A stretch of 64,000 bases of DNA, taken from Halomonas campaniensis (GTDB lineage: Bacteria > Pseudomonadota > Gammaproteobacteria > Pseudomonadales > Halomonadaceae). A program made the translations under genes and the position numbers. Each line of letters starts with the position of its first letter. The stretch's first letter is position 1. The notes beneath the pieces are model-generated. The model was not told where the DNA came from. It saw only the letters and a list, made by a program, of their open reading frames with translations, and made no database searches. Shown here piece after piece: positions 54,859 to 64,000 of this stretch. Where the stretch lies: assembly GCF_014193375.1 (NCBI RefSeq), contig NZ_JACHZF010000018.1, positions 32,484-96,483 on the forward strand. The letters are read 5' to 3'.

Positions 54859-54929
54859 GGGTAGCACTCCTTTGTCGGAAAGCGGCGGCGACAGGTGGAG
54901 GGCGGAGCCCCTAGCCCCGACGATGGCAT

Positions 54930-56069
54930 TCACCGGGGTACCGACTGGCGCGCGATGATGTTCTTCATGATCTGGGCGGTGCCGTCACCGATCTGCAGCC
55001 CCAGCACGTCGCGCATGCGCTGCGAGAAGGGCAGGTCCTCGCCCCAGCCGGTATGGCCGTGGGCCAGCATGCACTGCTTGATCACGTCGAAGGCGAGCTT
55101 GGGGCCCCACCACTTGTTCATGGCCGCCTCGGCGGTGTGGGGCAGGTCGTTGTCCTTCAGCCACAGGGCGTAGTAGCACTGCAGGCGGGCGGCCTGGACG
55201 TAGGTCTGGTACTCGGCCAGCGGGTGGGTCAGCCCCTGGAAGGCCGCCAGCGGCTGGCCGAAGGCCTCGCGCTCGGTGAGCCACTGCCAGGTCTCGTCCA
55301 GCGACTGCTGGGCCACCGCCAGGCACTGCAGGCCGATCAGCGCGCGGCTGTAGTCGAAGCCCTGCATCACCTGCTTGAAGCCCTGACCTTCGTCGCCAAG
55401 CATGTGATCGGCGGGCACGGCCACATTGTCGAAGAAAATCGAGCCGCGGCCAATGGCGCGCTGGCCGGAATCCTCGAAACGGCTTGTGGTGATGCCGGGG
55501 AGGTCCATGGGCACCAGGAAGGCGCTGATGCCGCTGGCGCGCTGCTCCTGGGTGCCGGTGCGGGCGAAGACCACCGCCACATCGGCCTGGTCGGCCATGG
55601 AGATGGAGGTCTTCTCGCCGTTGAGCACGAAGTGGTCGCCGTCGCGGGTCGCCTTCAGCTTCAGGTTGGCGGCGTCACTGCCACCGTGGGGCTCGGTCAG
55701 GGCGATGCAGCAGATCTTCCTGCCGGAGGTGATGCCGGAGAGCCACTCCCGGGCCAGCTCGGGGCGGGCATGGTGGGCGATGATCTGGCCGTTCAGCGAG
55801 GCCAGCAGCGGCAGGTAGCCGACGTTGAAGTCGCCGCGGGCGATCTCCTCGATGATCACGCCGCTGGTCACGCAGTCCAGGCCGCTGCCGCCGTACTCCT
55901 CGGGCAGCTCGCCGCCCAGGCAGCCCATCTCGCCGAGCATCTCGACGATCTCGCGCTCGATGAGCGCCTCTTCCTCGCGCTTGCGATAGCGGGGGGCCAG
56001 CATGTCGGCGGACAGCTTGGCCACGCTCTCGCGAATGGCGTCCTGTTGTTCGGTAAAGGCAAAGTTCAT
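54930..56069 (-). CDS. aliB: Cyclohexanecarboxyl-CoA dehydrogenase
   Basis: FAD-containing acyl-CoA dehydrogenase of 379 aa. Substrate and FAD blocks are ICCIALTEPHGGSDAANLKL (about 119-138) and GEKTSISMADQADVAVVFAR. The final region GDGTAQIMKNIIARQ is typical. In the ali-bad pathway AliB introduces the ring double bond to give cyclohex-1-ene-1-carboxyl-CoA. ATG 56069 (MNFAFTEQQ) is preferred over 56081, which directly abuts the GAGAGG ribosome-binding site. The function is assigned mainly from the neighbouring badI, badH and aliA. Confidence 0.82.
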   Translation of the reverse strand: MNFAFTEQQDAIRESVAKLSADMLAPRYRKREEEALIEREIVEMLGEMGCLGGELPEEYGGSGLDCVTSGVIIEEIARGDFNVGYLPLLASLNGQIIAHHARPELAREWLSGITSGRKICCIALTEPHGGSDAANLKLKATRDGDHFVLNGEKTSISMADQADVAVVFARTGTQEQRASGISAFLVPMDLPGITTSRFEDSGQRAIGRGSIFFDNVAVPADHMLGDEGQGFKQVMQGFDYSRALIGLQCLAVAQQSLDETWQWLTEREAFGQPLAAFQGLTHPLAEYQTYVQAARLQCYYALWLKDNDLPHTAEAAMNKWWGPKLAFDVIKQCMLAHGHTGWGEDLPFSQRMRDVLGLQIGDGTAQIMKNIIARQSVPR

Positions 56070-56180
56070 GGCCGTATCCATCCTCTCTGGGGAGGCCGCC
56101 GACCCGCTGGGCCGGCGGCGACTTGTCGTCAGTGCCAGTGGTCAGCGGCTTGGGGCATCAGGCGTTGTAGTGCTTGCGAG

Positions 56181-56972
<792 letters not shown>

Positions 56973-57018
56973 CGCGGAGCTCCTGGCATTCGATGCGGAT
57001 AAAGGACGTGGATGGCGC

Positions 57019-57786
57019 TTAGCCGGCCATGGTCAGGCCGCCGGACACGCTGATCACCTGGCCGGTAATGAAGCTGGCCTCGTCGCTGGCGAGCAGGGTG
57101 ATGATGCCGGGGTAGTCCTCGGGCTGGCCGATGCGGCGCATGGGCACGGCATTGCGGAACGCCTCGAGGAGCTTCTCCGGATCCCGGGCGGTATCGGCCA
57201 CGTCCTTGAGCAGGGCGGTGTCGGTGGGGCCGGGGCAGACCACGTTGAGGGTGACGTTCTTGCTGGCCAGTTCGCGGGCCAGGGTCTTGCTCAGGCCCAG
57301 CAGGCCGGCCTTGCAGGCGGCGTAGACGGCCTCGCCGGAGGAGCCGACCCGAGCCGCGTCGGAGGCGATGTTGATCACCCGGCCGCCGCCGGCCTCGACC
57401 ATCTTCGGCAGCACCACGTGGTGCATGTTGAGCGCACCGGTCAGGTTGACGGCGATCAGCGACTCCCACATGGCCGGCTCGGTCTTGAGGAACGGCATGA
57501 AGCGGTCGAAGCCGGCGTTGTTGACCAGCACGGTGGGGGTGCCGAGATCCTGCTCGATGCTCGCCACGGTGCTGACGATGGCGGCGTAGTCGGTGATGTC
57601 GGCGGCATAGGCCTGGGCCGTGCCGCCGGCCTCAGTGATCAGCTCGACGGTGGCCTGGGCGGCGGCCTCATCGCGGTCGAGCACCGCCACCCTGGCGCCA
57701 TGATCGGCGAAGCGCTTGCAAACGGCCTGGCCGATGCCGCCGCCGCCGCCGGTCACGATCACGGTTCTGTTCTCAAGTCCTTTCAT
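57019..57786 (-). CDS. badH: 2-Hydroxycyclohexanecarboxyl-CoA dehydrogenase
   Basis: Short-chain dehydrogenase of 255 aa with close BadH pattern: VTGGGGGIG (12-20), NNAGFDRFMPFLKTEP (about 89-104), HHVVLPKMVEAGGGRVINIA and the catalytic region SDAARVGSSGEAVYAACKAG. It ends with the BadH-like FITGQVISVSGGLTMAG. It oxidises 2-hydroxycyclohexanecarboxyl-CoA to the 2-keto compound with NAD. It is between aliA and badI. Confidence 0.9.
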   Translation of the reverse strand: MKGLENRTVIVTGGGGGIGQAVCKRFADHGARVAVLDRDEAAAQATVELITEAGGTAQAYAADITDYAAIVSTVASIEQDLGTPTVLVNNAGFDRFMPFLKTEPAMWESLIAVNLTGALNMHHVVLPKMVEAGGGRVINIASDAARVGSSGEAVYAACKAGLLGLSKTLARELASKNVTLNVVCPGPTDTALLKDVADTARDPEKLLEAFRNAVPMRRIGQPEDYPGIITLLASDEASFITGQVISVSGGLTMAG

Positions 57787-57828
57787 GTCATCTCTCCGCT
57801 CGGGTAGTGGGGAATAGGGATGGCTGCT

Positions 57829-59472
57829 TCAGGCGCCTTGGAGGGGCCTCTCGCGAAGCTTGAATTTCTGGATCTTGCCGGAGGGGGTGCGCGGCAGTTC
57901 GTCGAGCACCTCCAGGAATTCCGGCTGGTATTGGCGGGTTACCTTGCGCTCGGTCAGGAAGGTGCAGACCTCCTCGAGGGTCAGCGATTCCTCGCCCTCC
58001 TTGAGGGTCACGTAAGCGCACAGCCGCTCGCCGAGGCGCTCGTCGGGCTTGCCCACCAGGGCCAGGGTCTGGATCTTCGGGTGCTGGTAGAGGGTGTTCT
58101 CGATATCGACGATGGGGATGTTCTCGCCGCCGCGGATCACCACGTCCTTGGAGCGCCCGGTGATGCGCACATAGCCCTGCTCGTCGAGGCGCGCCAAGTC
58201 GCCGGTGGGGAACCAGCCCTCGTCATCCACCCCGTAGAGCTCCGGCTGCTTGAAGTAGCCGACGAAGAGGCTGGAGCCGCGCATGTAGAGGGGGCCCTCC
58301 TGGCCGGCGGGCAGGGGGTTGCCCTCCATGTCGGTGACCTTGAGTTCGATATAGGGCAGCGGCACGCCGTCGGTGTGCACGGCACGCTCGGGGTCGTCCT
58401 CGGGCAGGGTGGTGGTCACCGCGCCGTTCTCTGTCATGCCCCAGGCGGAGAGGATGCGGGTCGGCAGGTTCTTCGCGGCCTTTTCCACCAGGGGGCTGGG
58501 GATCGGCGCGCCGGCGCAAAGGAAGAGCGTCAGCGACTGCAGGTCCGGGCCGTGCTCGATGGCCTGTTCGGCGATATCGGCAAGGAAAGGGGTCGAGCCG
58601 AGCATCAGGCTGGGCCGTTCGGCACAGATGATGGCCACGGCCTCTTCCGGCAGCCAGGTGTCCTGCAGCACGGCGGTGCTCTTGAGGTAGACGGGCAGCA
58701 TCAGGCCGTAGAGGAAGCCCAGCTGGTGGGCCAGCGGGGAGGGCATGAAGACGGTGTCCGTCTCGCCCAGGGCCAGGCGCTCGGCGAAGGGGCGGATATG
58801 GCTGAACAGGGTGTTGGAGGTGTGCATCACCCCCTTGGGCTTCCCGGTGGTGCCGGAGGTGTAGAGGATCTGCACCACGTCGTCTCCCGACGGGCGACGC
58901 TCCCGGAACAGGGCGGCGGTATCGGTCTCGGTTTCCCAGGCGCGTTCCAGCAGCACCCGCTCGAAGCTGTCCTCCCCCTCGCTGCCGATCACCAGCACAT
59001 GCGCCAGCTTGGGCAGCGAGCGCTTGAGTTCATGGGCCATGGCGCCGTGGTCGAACTTGCGGAAGGTCTGGGGGACCACCAGCACCTTGCTCTCGGCCAT
59101 GCCGAGCATGAACGACAGCTCATGCTCGCGGAAGATCGGCATCAGCGGATTGAGCACGGCACCGATGCGCACGCAGGCGAGATGCAGCGCGGTCATCTGC
59201 CACCAGTTGGGCAGCTGGCAGGAGACGATATCGCCCTTCCTGACGCCGAGGCCGGCCAGCCCCGCGGCGATGCGGGTGACCCTGTCGTTCAGCTCGCGGT
59301 AGCTCAGTTCGACGCGGCTGCCGTCTGCCATGCGGTAGGTGATGATGGCGGCCTTCTCCCCGGCGGAGGCCACCGCCTCGTCCAGATAGTCTGTAATGAT
59401 CTTGTCATTCCAGGCACCTAGCTCGACCATGGATTTTCTGCGCTCGGGCGTCAGATTCGTATGGATTGGCAT
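57829..59472 (-). CDS. aliA: Cyclohexanecarboxylate-CoA ligase
   Basis: AMP-forming acyl-CoA ligase of 547 aa. The adenylation signature YTSGTTGKPKG is near residues 192-202, LSAWGMTENG is the A5-type motif, and GWFPTGDLARLDEQG plus RSKDVVIRGGENI are the C-terminal motifs. GGAG upstream supports ATG 59472 (MPIHTNLTPERR) over 59505. First gene of the minus-strand operon aliA-badH-badI-aliB-badR-SBP, which makes cyclohexanecarboxylate the likely substrate. Confidence 0.87.
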   Translation of the reverse strand: MPIHTNLTPERRKSMVELGAWNDKIITDYLDEAVASAGEKAAIITYRMADGSRVELSYRELNDRVTRIAAGLAGLGVRKGDIVSCQLPNWWQMTALHLACVRIGAVLNPLMPIFREHELSFMLGMAESKVLVVPQTFRKFDHGAMAHELKRSLPKLAHVLVIGSEGEDSFERVLLERAWETETDTAALFRERRPSGDDVVQILYTSGTTGKPKGVMHTSNTLFSHIRPFAERLALGETDTVFMPSPLAHQLGFLYGLMLPVYLKSTAVLQDTWLPEEAVAIICAERPSLMLGSTPFLADIAEQAIEHGPDLQSLTLFLCAGAPIPSPLVEKAAKNLPTRILSAWGMTENGAVTTTLPEDDPERAVHTDGVPLPYIELKVTDMEGNPLPAGQEGPLYMRGSSLFVGYFKQPELYGVDDEGWFPTGDLARLDEQGYVRITGRSKDVVIRGGENIPIVDIENTLYQHPKIQTLALVGKPDERLGERLCAYVTLKEGEESLTLEEVCTFLTERKVTRQYQPEFLEVLDELPRTPSGKIQKFKLRERPLQGA

Positions 59473-59714
59473 GCAAGCTCCTGAAAGTGAGTTGTTTTTG
59501 GTCATATTCTCGTTTGATAAAAAGGCGCCGCCATCGCCGGCCGCCTTGGAGAAAGCTAGGCCAGGATAAAAACTATGTCAATACATTGTCTTTTATTTTG
59601 AGGCTGGCTAGACTCGGATGCAGGTCGGGCCGGGTCCGGACCGAGCGATGCGACAACACGCTGTCATGAATCGCGCCGGGGAGCCCTTCCGGCCACGGCA
59701 CTCTGGAGGCATCC
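59473..59714. promoter_or_regulatory. Divergent promoter region of the cyclohexanecarboxylate genes
   Basis: This 242-bp gap between aliA and badK is AT-rich in its middle and has no coding sequence. ATGT-CAAT-ACAT (59575-59586) is a short inverted repeat near its centre and the best candidate for a BadR-type operator. No perfect long palindrome was found. Confidence 0.45.
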
Positions 59715-60488
59715 ATGTACGAGAATCTGCGGGTCGAGCGCACGGGCGCCATCGGTGTGATCACCCTCCACCGGCCCGACGCCCACAACGCCCTGAACGG
59801 GGCGCTGATGCGCGAGCTGGGCTGCGCGCTGCGCGCCTTCGAGCAGGACGACGCCATCGGCGCCATGGTCATCACCGGCGGGGAGCGGGTCTTCGCCGCC
59901 GGGGCCGACATCAAGGAGATCCAGTCGCTGACCTTCTCCGAGGCCTATCTCTCGGACCTCATCACCAGTGACTGGGAAGAGGTGACCCGCTGCCGCAAGC
60001 CGGTGATCGCCGCGGTGGCCGGGATGGCTCTGGGCGGCGGCTGCGAGCTGGCCATGATGTGCGACCTGATCATCGCCGCCGACACGGCCCGCTTCGGCCA
60101 GCCCGAGATCAAGGTGGGCACCCTGCCCGGCGCCGGCGGCACCCAGCGGCTGACCCGCGCCATCGGCAAGGCCAAGGCCATGGACCTGTGCCTGACCGGT
60201 CGCCTGATGGCGGCCGACGAGGCCGAGCGCAGCGGCCTGGTGAGCCGGGTGGTGCCGGCGGAACGGCTGCTGGACGAGGCGATGACCGCGGCGGCCCAGA
60301 TCGCCTCGATGTCCGCGGTGGCGGTGCGTCTCAACAAGGAGGCCGTCGAGCGGGCCCAGGAGACCACCCTGGCCGAAGGGGTGCGCTTCGAGCGCCGGCT
60401 GCTGCACGCCAGTTTCGCCACCGAGGACCAGAAGGAGGGCATGCAGGCCTTCATCGAGAAACGCCCGCCGGTCTGGCGGCATCGCTGA
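59715..60488 (+). CDS. badK: Cyclohex-1-ene-1-carboxyl-CoA hydratase
   Basis: Crotonase-family hydratase of 257 aa. Oxyanion-hole and catalytic blocks are [10 protein letters not shown] (about 63-72), [20 protein letters not shown] (about 107-126) and the two-glutamate region [17 protein letters not shown]. It hydrates cyclohex-1-ene-1-carboxyl-CoA to 2-hydroxycyclohexanecarboxyl-CoA. As an ordinary enoyl-CoA hydratase it might also act on linear substrates, but it faces aliA across the shared promoter region. Confidence 0.85.
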   Translation: MYENLRVERTGAIGVITLHRPDAHNALNGALMRELGCALRAFEQDDAIGAMVITGGERVFAAGADIKEIQSLTFSEAYLSDLITSDWEEVTRCRKPVIAAVAGMALGGGCELAMMCDLIIAADTARFGQPEIKVGTLPGAGGTQRLTRAIGKAKAMDLCLTGRLMAADEAERSGLVSRVVPAERLLDEAMTAAAQIASMSAVAVRLNKEAVERAQETTLAEGVRFERRLLHASFATEDQKEGMQAFIEKRPPVWRHR

Positions 60489-60532
60489 GCCCCCTGGCTC
60501 GGCCGACAACAACCACCGGGAGAGAAAGCGCC

Positions 60533-61429
60533 ATGTGCAACCCCGTCACCCTGACCCGACATGAGAGCTGCGGCCTGATCACGCTCTTCAGCCCGCCGGT
60601 GAATGCCCTGAGCCAGGCCGTCCGGTCGGGGCTCGTGGCGGCCCTGGACGACGCCCTGGAGGACCCCCGGTTGGAGTGGATCCTGCTGCAGTCCGGCGGT
60701 CGCTGCTTCTCCGCCGGCGCCGATATCAAGGAGTTCGGCAAGCCGCCCCAGTTCCCGGTGCTGCCCGAGGTGATCCATGCCATCGAGAGCTCGTCCAAGC
60801 CCGTGGTGGCCTGGCTCCACGGCGTCTCCCTGGGGGGCGGACTGGAGTTGGCGATGGCTTGCCACTACCGCCTCGCCGCGCCCGATGCGCGCTTCGGCCT
60901 GCCGGAGGTCAAGCTGGGGCTGATTCCCGGTGCCGGCGGCACCCAGCGTCTGCCGCGCCTCATCGGGCTGGAGGCGGCCCTCGAGATGATCCTCTCCGGG
61001 GAGCCCATCGGCACCCGACAGGCCCGCGAGCTGGGGCTGGTGGATGGCGTGGCCGACGAGGGCCATACCCCTGAGGCGGCGCGCCTGGTCATGGCGGCGG
61101 AGCTGGTCGGCCAGGGCGTGCGCCCCACGCGTAAGCGTGAGCTCCTCGCGACCCACGAGGCGCCGCTCGAGTGGCTGGCCGCCCAGCGCGAGGCGCTGGC
61201 GCTGCCCGCTTCGGGCGACCTGGCCCCCCTCAAGGCCGTCGAGGCCCTGGAGGCGGCCATGACCCACCCCTTCGACAAGGCGCTCGCCCGCGAGCGCGAG
61301 CTCTTCCTGGAGTGCCTGGCCTCGCCCCAGCGCCAGGCCAAGGTCGAGGCCTTCCTGGCTCGCGGCCGCCACAGCCGCTCGCTCAATGCCGACGGCGGCG
61401 GAGACAACACAAGAGGGACCACCGCATGA
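60533..61429 (+). CDS. Stand-alone hydratase half of a multifunctional beta-oxidation enzyme
   Basis: Crotonase-family protein of 298 aa. [30 protein letters not shown] and [20 protein letters not shown] are the usual hydratase blocks. The C-terminal 100 residues (to [35 protein letters not shown]) match the linker found in FadB/FadJ/PimF-type fusion enzymes just before the NAD-binding domain. That dehydrogenase part is absent: the protein ends and pimC starts at 61426, overlapping by 4 bp. It probably hydrates 2,3-didehydropimeloyl-CoA or shorter dicarboxyl-CoA esters, with the dehydrogenase coming from elsewhere. Confidence 0.78.
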   Translation: MCNPVTLTRHESCGLITLFSPPVNALSQAVRSGLVAALDDALEDPRLEWILLQSGGRCFSAGADIKEFGKPPQFPVLPEVIHAIESSSKPVVAWLHGVSLGGGLELAMACHYRLAAPDARFGLPEVKLGLIPGAGGTQRLPRLIGLEAALEMILSGEPIGTRQARELGLVDGVADEGHTPEAARLVMAAELVGQGVRPTRKRELLATHEAPLEWLAAQREALALPASGDLAPLKAVEALEAAMTHPFDKALARERELFLECLASPQRQAKVEAFLARGRHSRSLNADGGGDNTRGTTA

Positions 61430-62622
61430 ATATCCATTTCAGCGAACAGGAGCTGGCCTTCCGCGATGAGGTCAGGGCCTTCCTGGCGGACGAACTGCCT
61501 GCCGATATCGCCGCCAAGGTGCGGCTCGGCAAGAAGCTCTCCAAGCAGGATCACCAGCGCTGGCAGGCGATCCTCCATCGCCGCGGCTGGTACGCCGCCA
61601 ACTGGCCGTTGGAGTACGGCGGCACCGGCTGGAGCGTGGTGGAGAAGCACCTCTTCGAGGAGGAGTGTGCGGCGGCGGGTGCGCCGCGGCTGATCTCCTT
61701 CGGCGTCAACATGGTGGCGCCGGTGATCATCAAATTCGGCACCCCCGAGCAGAAGGCCCACTACCTGCCGCGCATCCTCGACGGCAGCGACTGGTGGTGC
61801 CAGGGCTACTCGGAGCCGGGCGCCGGCTCCGACCTGGCCGCGGTGAAGACCCGGGCGGTGCGGGAGGGCGACCACTACATCGTCAACGGCCAGAAGACCT
61901 GGACCACCCTGGGCCAGCACGCCAACTGGATCTTCTGCCTGGTGCGCACCGACCCGGAGGCCAAGCCTCAGGCGGGCATCTCCTTCCTGCTGATCGACAT
62001 GGAGAGCCCCGGGATCTCGGTGCGGCCGATCATCACCCTGGACGGCGCCCATGAGGTCAACGAGGTGTTCTTCGACAACGTCCGGGTACCGGTGGCGAAC
62101 CGGGTGGGCGAGGAGAACGACGGCTGGACCTGCGCCAAGTACCTGCTGACCCACGAGCGCACCGGCCAGGCCGGCATCGGCATCTCCAAGGCGGCTCTGG
62201 CCCACCTCAAGGAGATCGCCCGCCACGAGGTGATCGAGGGCCGTCCGGCGCTGGAGGATCCCCTGCTGCGGCAGCGCCTCGCCGAGGTGGAGATGCGCCT
62301 GATGGCGGTGGAGATGAGCACCCTGCGCATCCTTGCCCGGGCCCAGGCCGGCGGTGTGCCAGGCGCGGAGAGCTCGATCCTCAAGATCACCGGTTCCGAG
62401 ATTCGCCAGGCGATCAGTGACCTCGCCCGCCGGGTGCTGGGCCCCCATGCCCTGCCGTTCCTGGCCGAAGAGCTGCAGCTCGAGCACGACGGCGAGCCGC
62501 TGCACGCCGACTACAGCGTGGCGCCGGCTGCCCAGTACCTGAACCTGCGCAAGCTGTCGATCTACGGCGGCTCCAACGAGATCCAGAAGAACATCCTGGC
62601 GAAGGCCCAACTGGGCTTATAG
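61426..62622 (+). CDS. pimC: Pimeloyl-CoA dehydrogenase large subunit
   Basis: Acyl-CoA dehydrogenase family protein of 398 aa. It contains [20 protein letters not shown] near 58-77 and [20 protein letters not shown] near 125-144. [20 protein letters not shown] follows, and [20 protein letters not shown] ends the protein. This pattern is that of the larger subunit of PimCD heteromeric dehydrogenases, which desaturate pimeloyl-CoA and other dicarboxyl-CoAs. It starts within the end of the preceding hydratase gene (ATGA overlap). Confidence 0.85.
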   Translation: MNIHFSEQELAFRDEVRAFLADELPADIAAKVRLGKKLSKQDHQRWQAILHRRGWYAANWPLEYGGTGWSVVEKHLFEEECAAAGAPRLISFGVNMVAPVIIKFGTPEQKAHYLPRILDGSDWWCQGYSEPGAGSDLAAVKTRAVREGDHYIVNGQKTWTTLGQHANWIFCLVRTDPEAKPQAGISFLLIDMESPGISVRPIITLDGAHEVNEVFFDNVRVPVANRVGEENDGWTCAKYLLTHERTGQAGIGISKAALAHLKEIARHEVIEGRPALEDPLLRQRLAEVEMRLMAVEMSTLRILARAQAGGVPGAESSILKITGSEIRQAISDLARRVLGPHALPFLAEELQLEHDGEPLHADYSVAPAAQYLNLRKLSIYGGSNEIQKNILAKAQLGL

Positions 62623-62631
62623 GAGGCCACC

Positions 62632-63774
62632 ATGGACTTTTCATTCAGTGACGAGCAGCAGATGCTGCAGGACATGCTGTCCCGGCTGGTCAGGGAGCAC
62701 TACGGTTTTGAACAGCGCGACCAGGTGCGGCGCAGCGCGCCGGGCTTCAGCGAGGCCTTCCAGGCCCAACTGGCCGAACTCGGCGTGCTGGCGGTGCCCA
62801 TCGACGAGGCTCATGGCGGCATGGGCGGCAGCGGGGTCGAGAACCTGGTGGTGATGCAGGAGCTCGGCCGCGGCCTCTGCCTGGAACCCTACCTGGAGTC
62901 GCAGATCCTCGGCGGCGGCCTGGTGCAGGCGCTGGGCAGCGAGTCACAGCGCGAGGCGCTGCTGCCTGCCCTGGCGGCAGGCGAGCTCCTGCTCGCGGTG
63001 GCCAGCGAGGAGCCGCGCACCCACTATCGCCCCGAGTGGACCGAGACCCGGGCCGAGCGTGCCGGCGACGGCTGGCGGCTGACTGGCCGCAAGTCGGTGG
63101 TGATCGGCGGCCAGGCCGCCCACCGCATCCTGGTGGTGGCGCGCACGGCGGGGGAGCCCGGCGAGTGCGACGGTCTCTCGCTGTTCCTGGTCGACCCGGC
63201 TGCAGAGGGCGTGCAGCGCCGTGCCTATCCCACCATGGCAGGTCCCTGGGCCTGCGACCTCACCCTGGAGGGTGTGATGCTGGCCGATGACGCCCTGCTG
63301 GGCGCAGCCGGTGGCGCCTTCGAGGCCCTGGGCCATCAGCTGGGGCACGCCATGGCGGCCCAGTGCGCCGAGGCTTTGGGCAGCATGCAGCAGGCCTGCG
63401 AGCTGACCCTGGACTACCTCAAGACCCGCCAGCAGTTCGGCAAGCCCATCGGCCGCTTCCAGGTGCTCCAGCACCGCATGGTGGACATGACCACTGAGCT
63501 CGAGCTGGCCACCTCCATGACCATCCTCGCCGCCTGCGTGGCCGACGAGCCGGCAAGCCAGGAGCGCAGCCGCCAGCTGATCGCCGCCCAGCACGTGGTC
63601 AAGCGCGCGGCCCAGTTCATCGCCGAGCAGGCGATCCAGCTTCACGGCGGTATCGGCATGACCTGGGAGTACAGCCTCGCCCACCATGCCCGCCACCTGG
63701 TGATGCTCGGCCACCGCTTCGGCGATGACGACCGCCACCTCAAGGCCTACGCCGACCTTCTCGAGGCCAGCTGA
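62632..63774 (+). CDS. pimD: Pimeloyl-CoA dehydrogenase small subunit
   Basis: Second acyl-CoA dehydrogenase family chain of 380 aa, 9 bp after pimC. It has MDFSFSDEQQMLQDMLSRLV at the start, GRKSVVIGGQAAHRILVVAR in the middle, QFGKPIGRFQVLQHRMVDM and the C-terminal QLHGGIGMTWEYSLAHHARH. The N-terminal glycine-rich substrate region is degenerate compared with pimC, as usual for the partner chain. Confidence 0.85.
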   Translation: MDFSFSDEQQMLQDMLSRLVREHYGFEQRDQVRRSAPGFSEAFQAQLAELGVLAVPIDEAHGGMGGSGVENLVVMQELGRGLCLEPYLESQILGGGLVQALGSESQREALLPALAAGELLLAVASEEPRTHYRPEWTETRAERAGDGWRLTGRKSVVIGGQAAHRILVVARTAGEPGECDGLSLFLVDPAAEGVQRRAYPTMAGPWACDLTLEGVMLADDALLGAAGGAFEALGHQLGHAMAAQCAEALGSMQQACELTLDYLKTRQQFGKPIGRFQVLQHRMVDMTTELELATSMTILAACVADEPASQERSRQLIAAQHVVKRAAQFIAEQAIQLHGGIGMTWEYSLAHHARHLVMLGHRFGDDDRHLKAYADLLEAS

Positions 63775-63815
63775 CGTCGGTCAGCGCCCCCACAACACGC
63801 ACAGGAACCTTCGAC

Positions 63816-64000
63816 ATGTCCCAGATGCCCGCCTTCCACTGGCAAGACCCGCTGCTCCTCGACCAGCAGCTCACCGAAGAGGAGCGCATGGTGCAGCAGA
63901 GCGCGGCCCAGTTCGCCGCCGACAAGCTCGCCCCCCGCGTGCTGGAGGCCTTCCGCCACGAGCAGACCGACCCGGCCATCTTCCGCGAGATGGGCGAGAC
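63816..64000 (+). CDS. gcdH: Glutaryl-CoA dehydrogenase, N-terminal part
   Basis: The first 61 codons of an acyl-CoA dehydrogenase that runs off the window. The start (MPAFHWQDPLLLDQQLTEEE, then RMVQQSAAQFAADKLAPRVL) matches glutaryl-CoA dehydrogenase, which forms crotonyl-CoA from glutaryl-CoA. It is 41 bp after pimD, consistent with pimeloyl-CoA oxidation ending at glutaryl-CoA. Confidence 0.8.
   Translation, partial: MSQMPAFHWQDPLLLDQQLTEEERMVQQSAAQFAADKLAPRVLEAFRHEQTDPAIFREMGE

Overview
The window reads as chromosomal DNA of a GC-rich gammaproteobacterium. Gene content and protein style suggest a Halomonadaceae (Halomonas-like) organism, but no rRNA or other marker gene is present, so the genus is an inference. 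Almost every gene belongs to aerobic breakdown of aromatic or alicyclic acids, to uptake of those acids, or to its regulation. No tRNA, rRNA, CRISPR array or replication origin was seen.

Layout. (1) 1-4050: end of pcaC, then pcaQ, pcaHG (protocatechuate 3,4-dioxygenase), a beta-keto acid cleavage enzyme and a small NTF2-fold protein. (2) 4050-11272: a sigma-54 XylR/DmpR-type activator divergent from a p-cresol operon (pchC, a pchX-position gene, pchF, pchA, aryl-alcohol dehydrogenase). (3) 11329-14122: a decayed LysR gene and an insertion-sequence graveyard (IS21 remnant, intact IS256 transposase, frameshifted IS481 remnant). (4) 14192-26144: a phthalate island made of two convergent operons. 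The plus-strand operon carries oxygenase, decarboxylase, TAXI-TRAP transporter, DMT transporter and an ophE-type quinolinate phosphoribosyltransferase. The minus-strand operon carries reductase, dehydrogenase, MarR regulator and a class II aldolase-fold protein. A divergent small DUF6455-like gene sits at the right edge. The same palindrome occurs at all three outward promoters. (5) 26292-30219: an IS1380 element split by an IS21 element with a perfect 7-bp target duplication. (6) 30222-35787: MarR regulator, TRAP transporter and divergent mobA (3-hydroxybenzoate 4-monooxygenase). (7) 36220-41383: a second TRAP transporter, pobR and pobA (4-hydroxybenzoate 3-monooxygenase). (8) 41604-44205: gcvT and sdaA. 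(9) 44215-52843: a CatM/BenM-type LysR divergent from catBCA-benABCD-benE. (10) 53040-64000: a cyclohexanecarboxylate/pimelate block (solute-binding protein, badR-like MarR, aliB, badI, badH and aliA on the minus strand; badK, a hydratase, pimC, pimD and the start of gcdH on the plus strand).

Together the genes form a funnel. p-Cresol passes through 4-hydroxybenzoate to protocatechuate. Phthalate and 3-hydroxybenzoate also give protocatechuate, which PcaHG opens. Benzoate goes through catechol and catBCA. Cyclohexanecarboxylate goes through pimeloyl-CoA to glutaryl-CoA. The joint lower beta-ketoadipate genes (pcaD, pcaIJ, pcaF) are not in the window; the gene next to pcaG is a beta-keto acid cleavage enzyme that might share that job.

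Functional calls rest on motifs and remembered family sequences. No alignment or database search was run.
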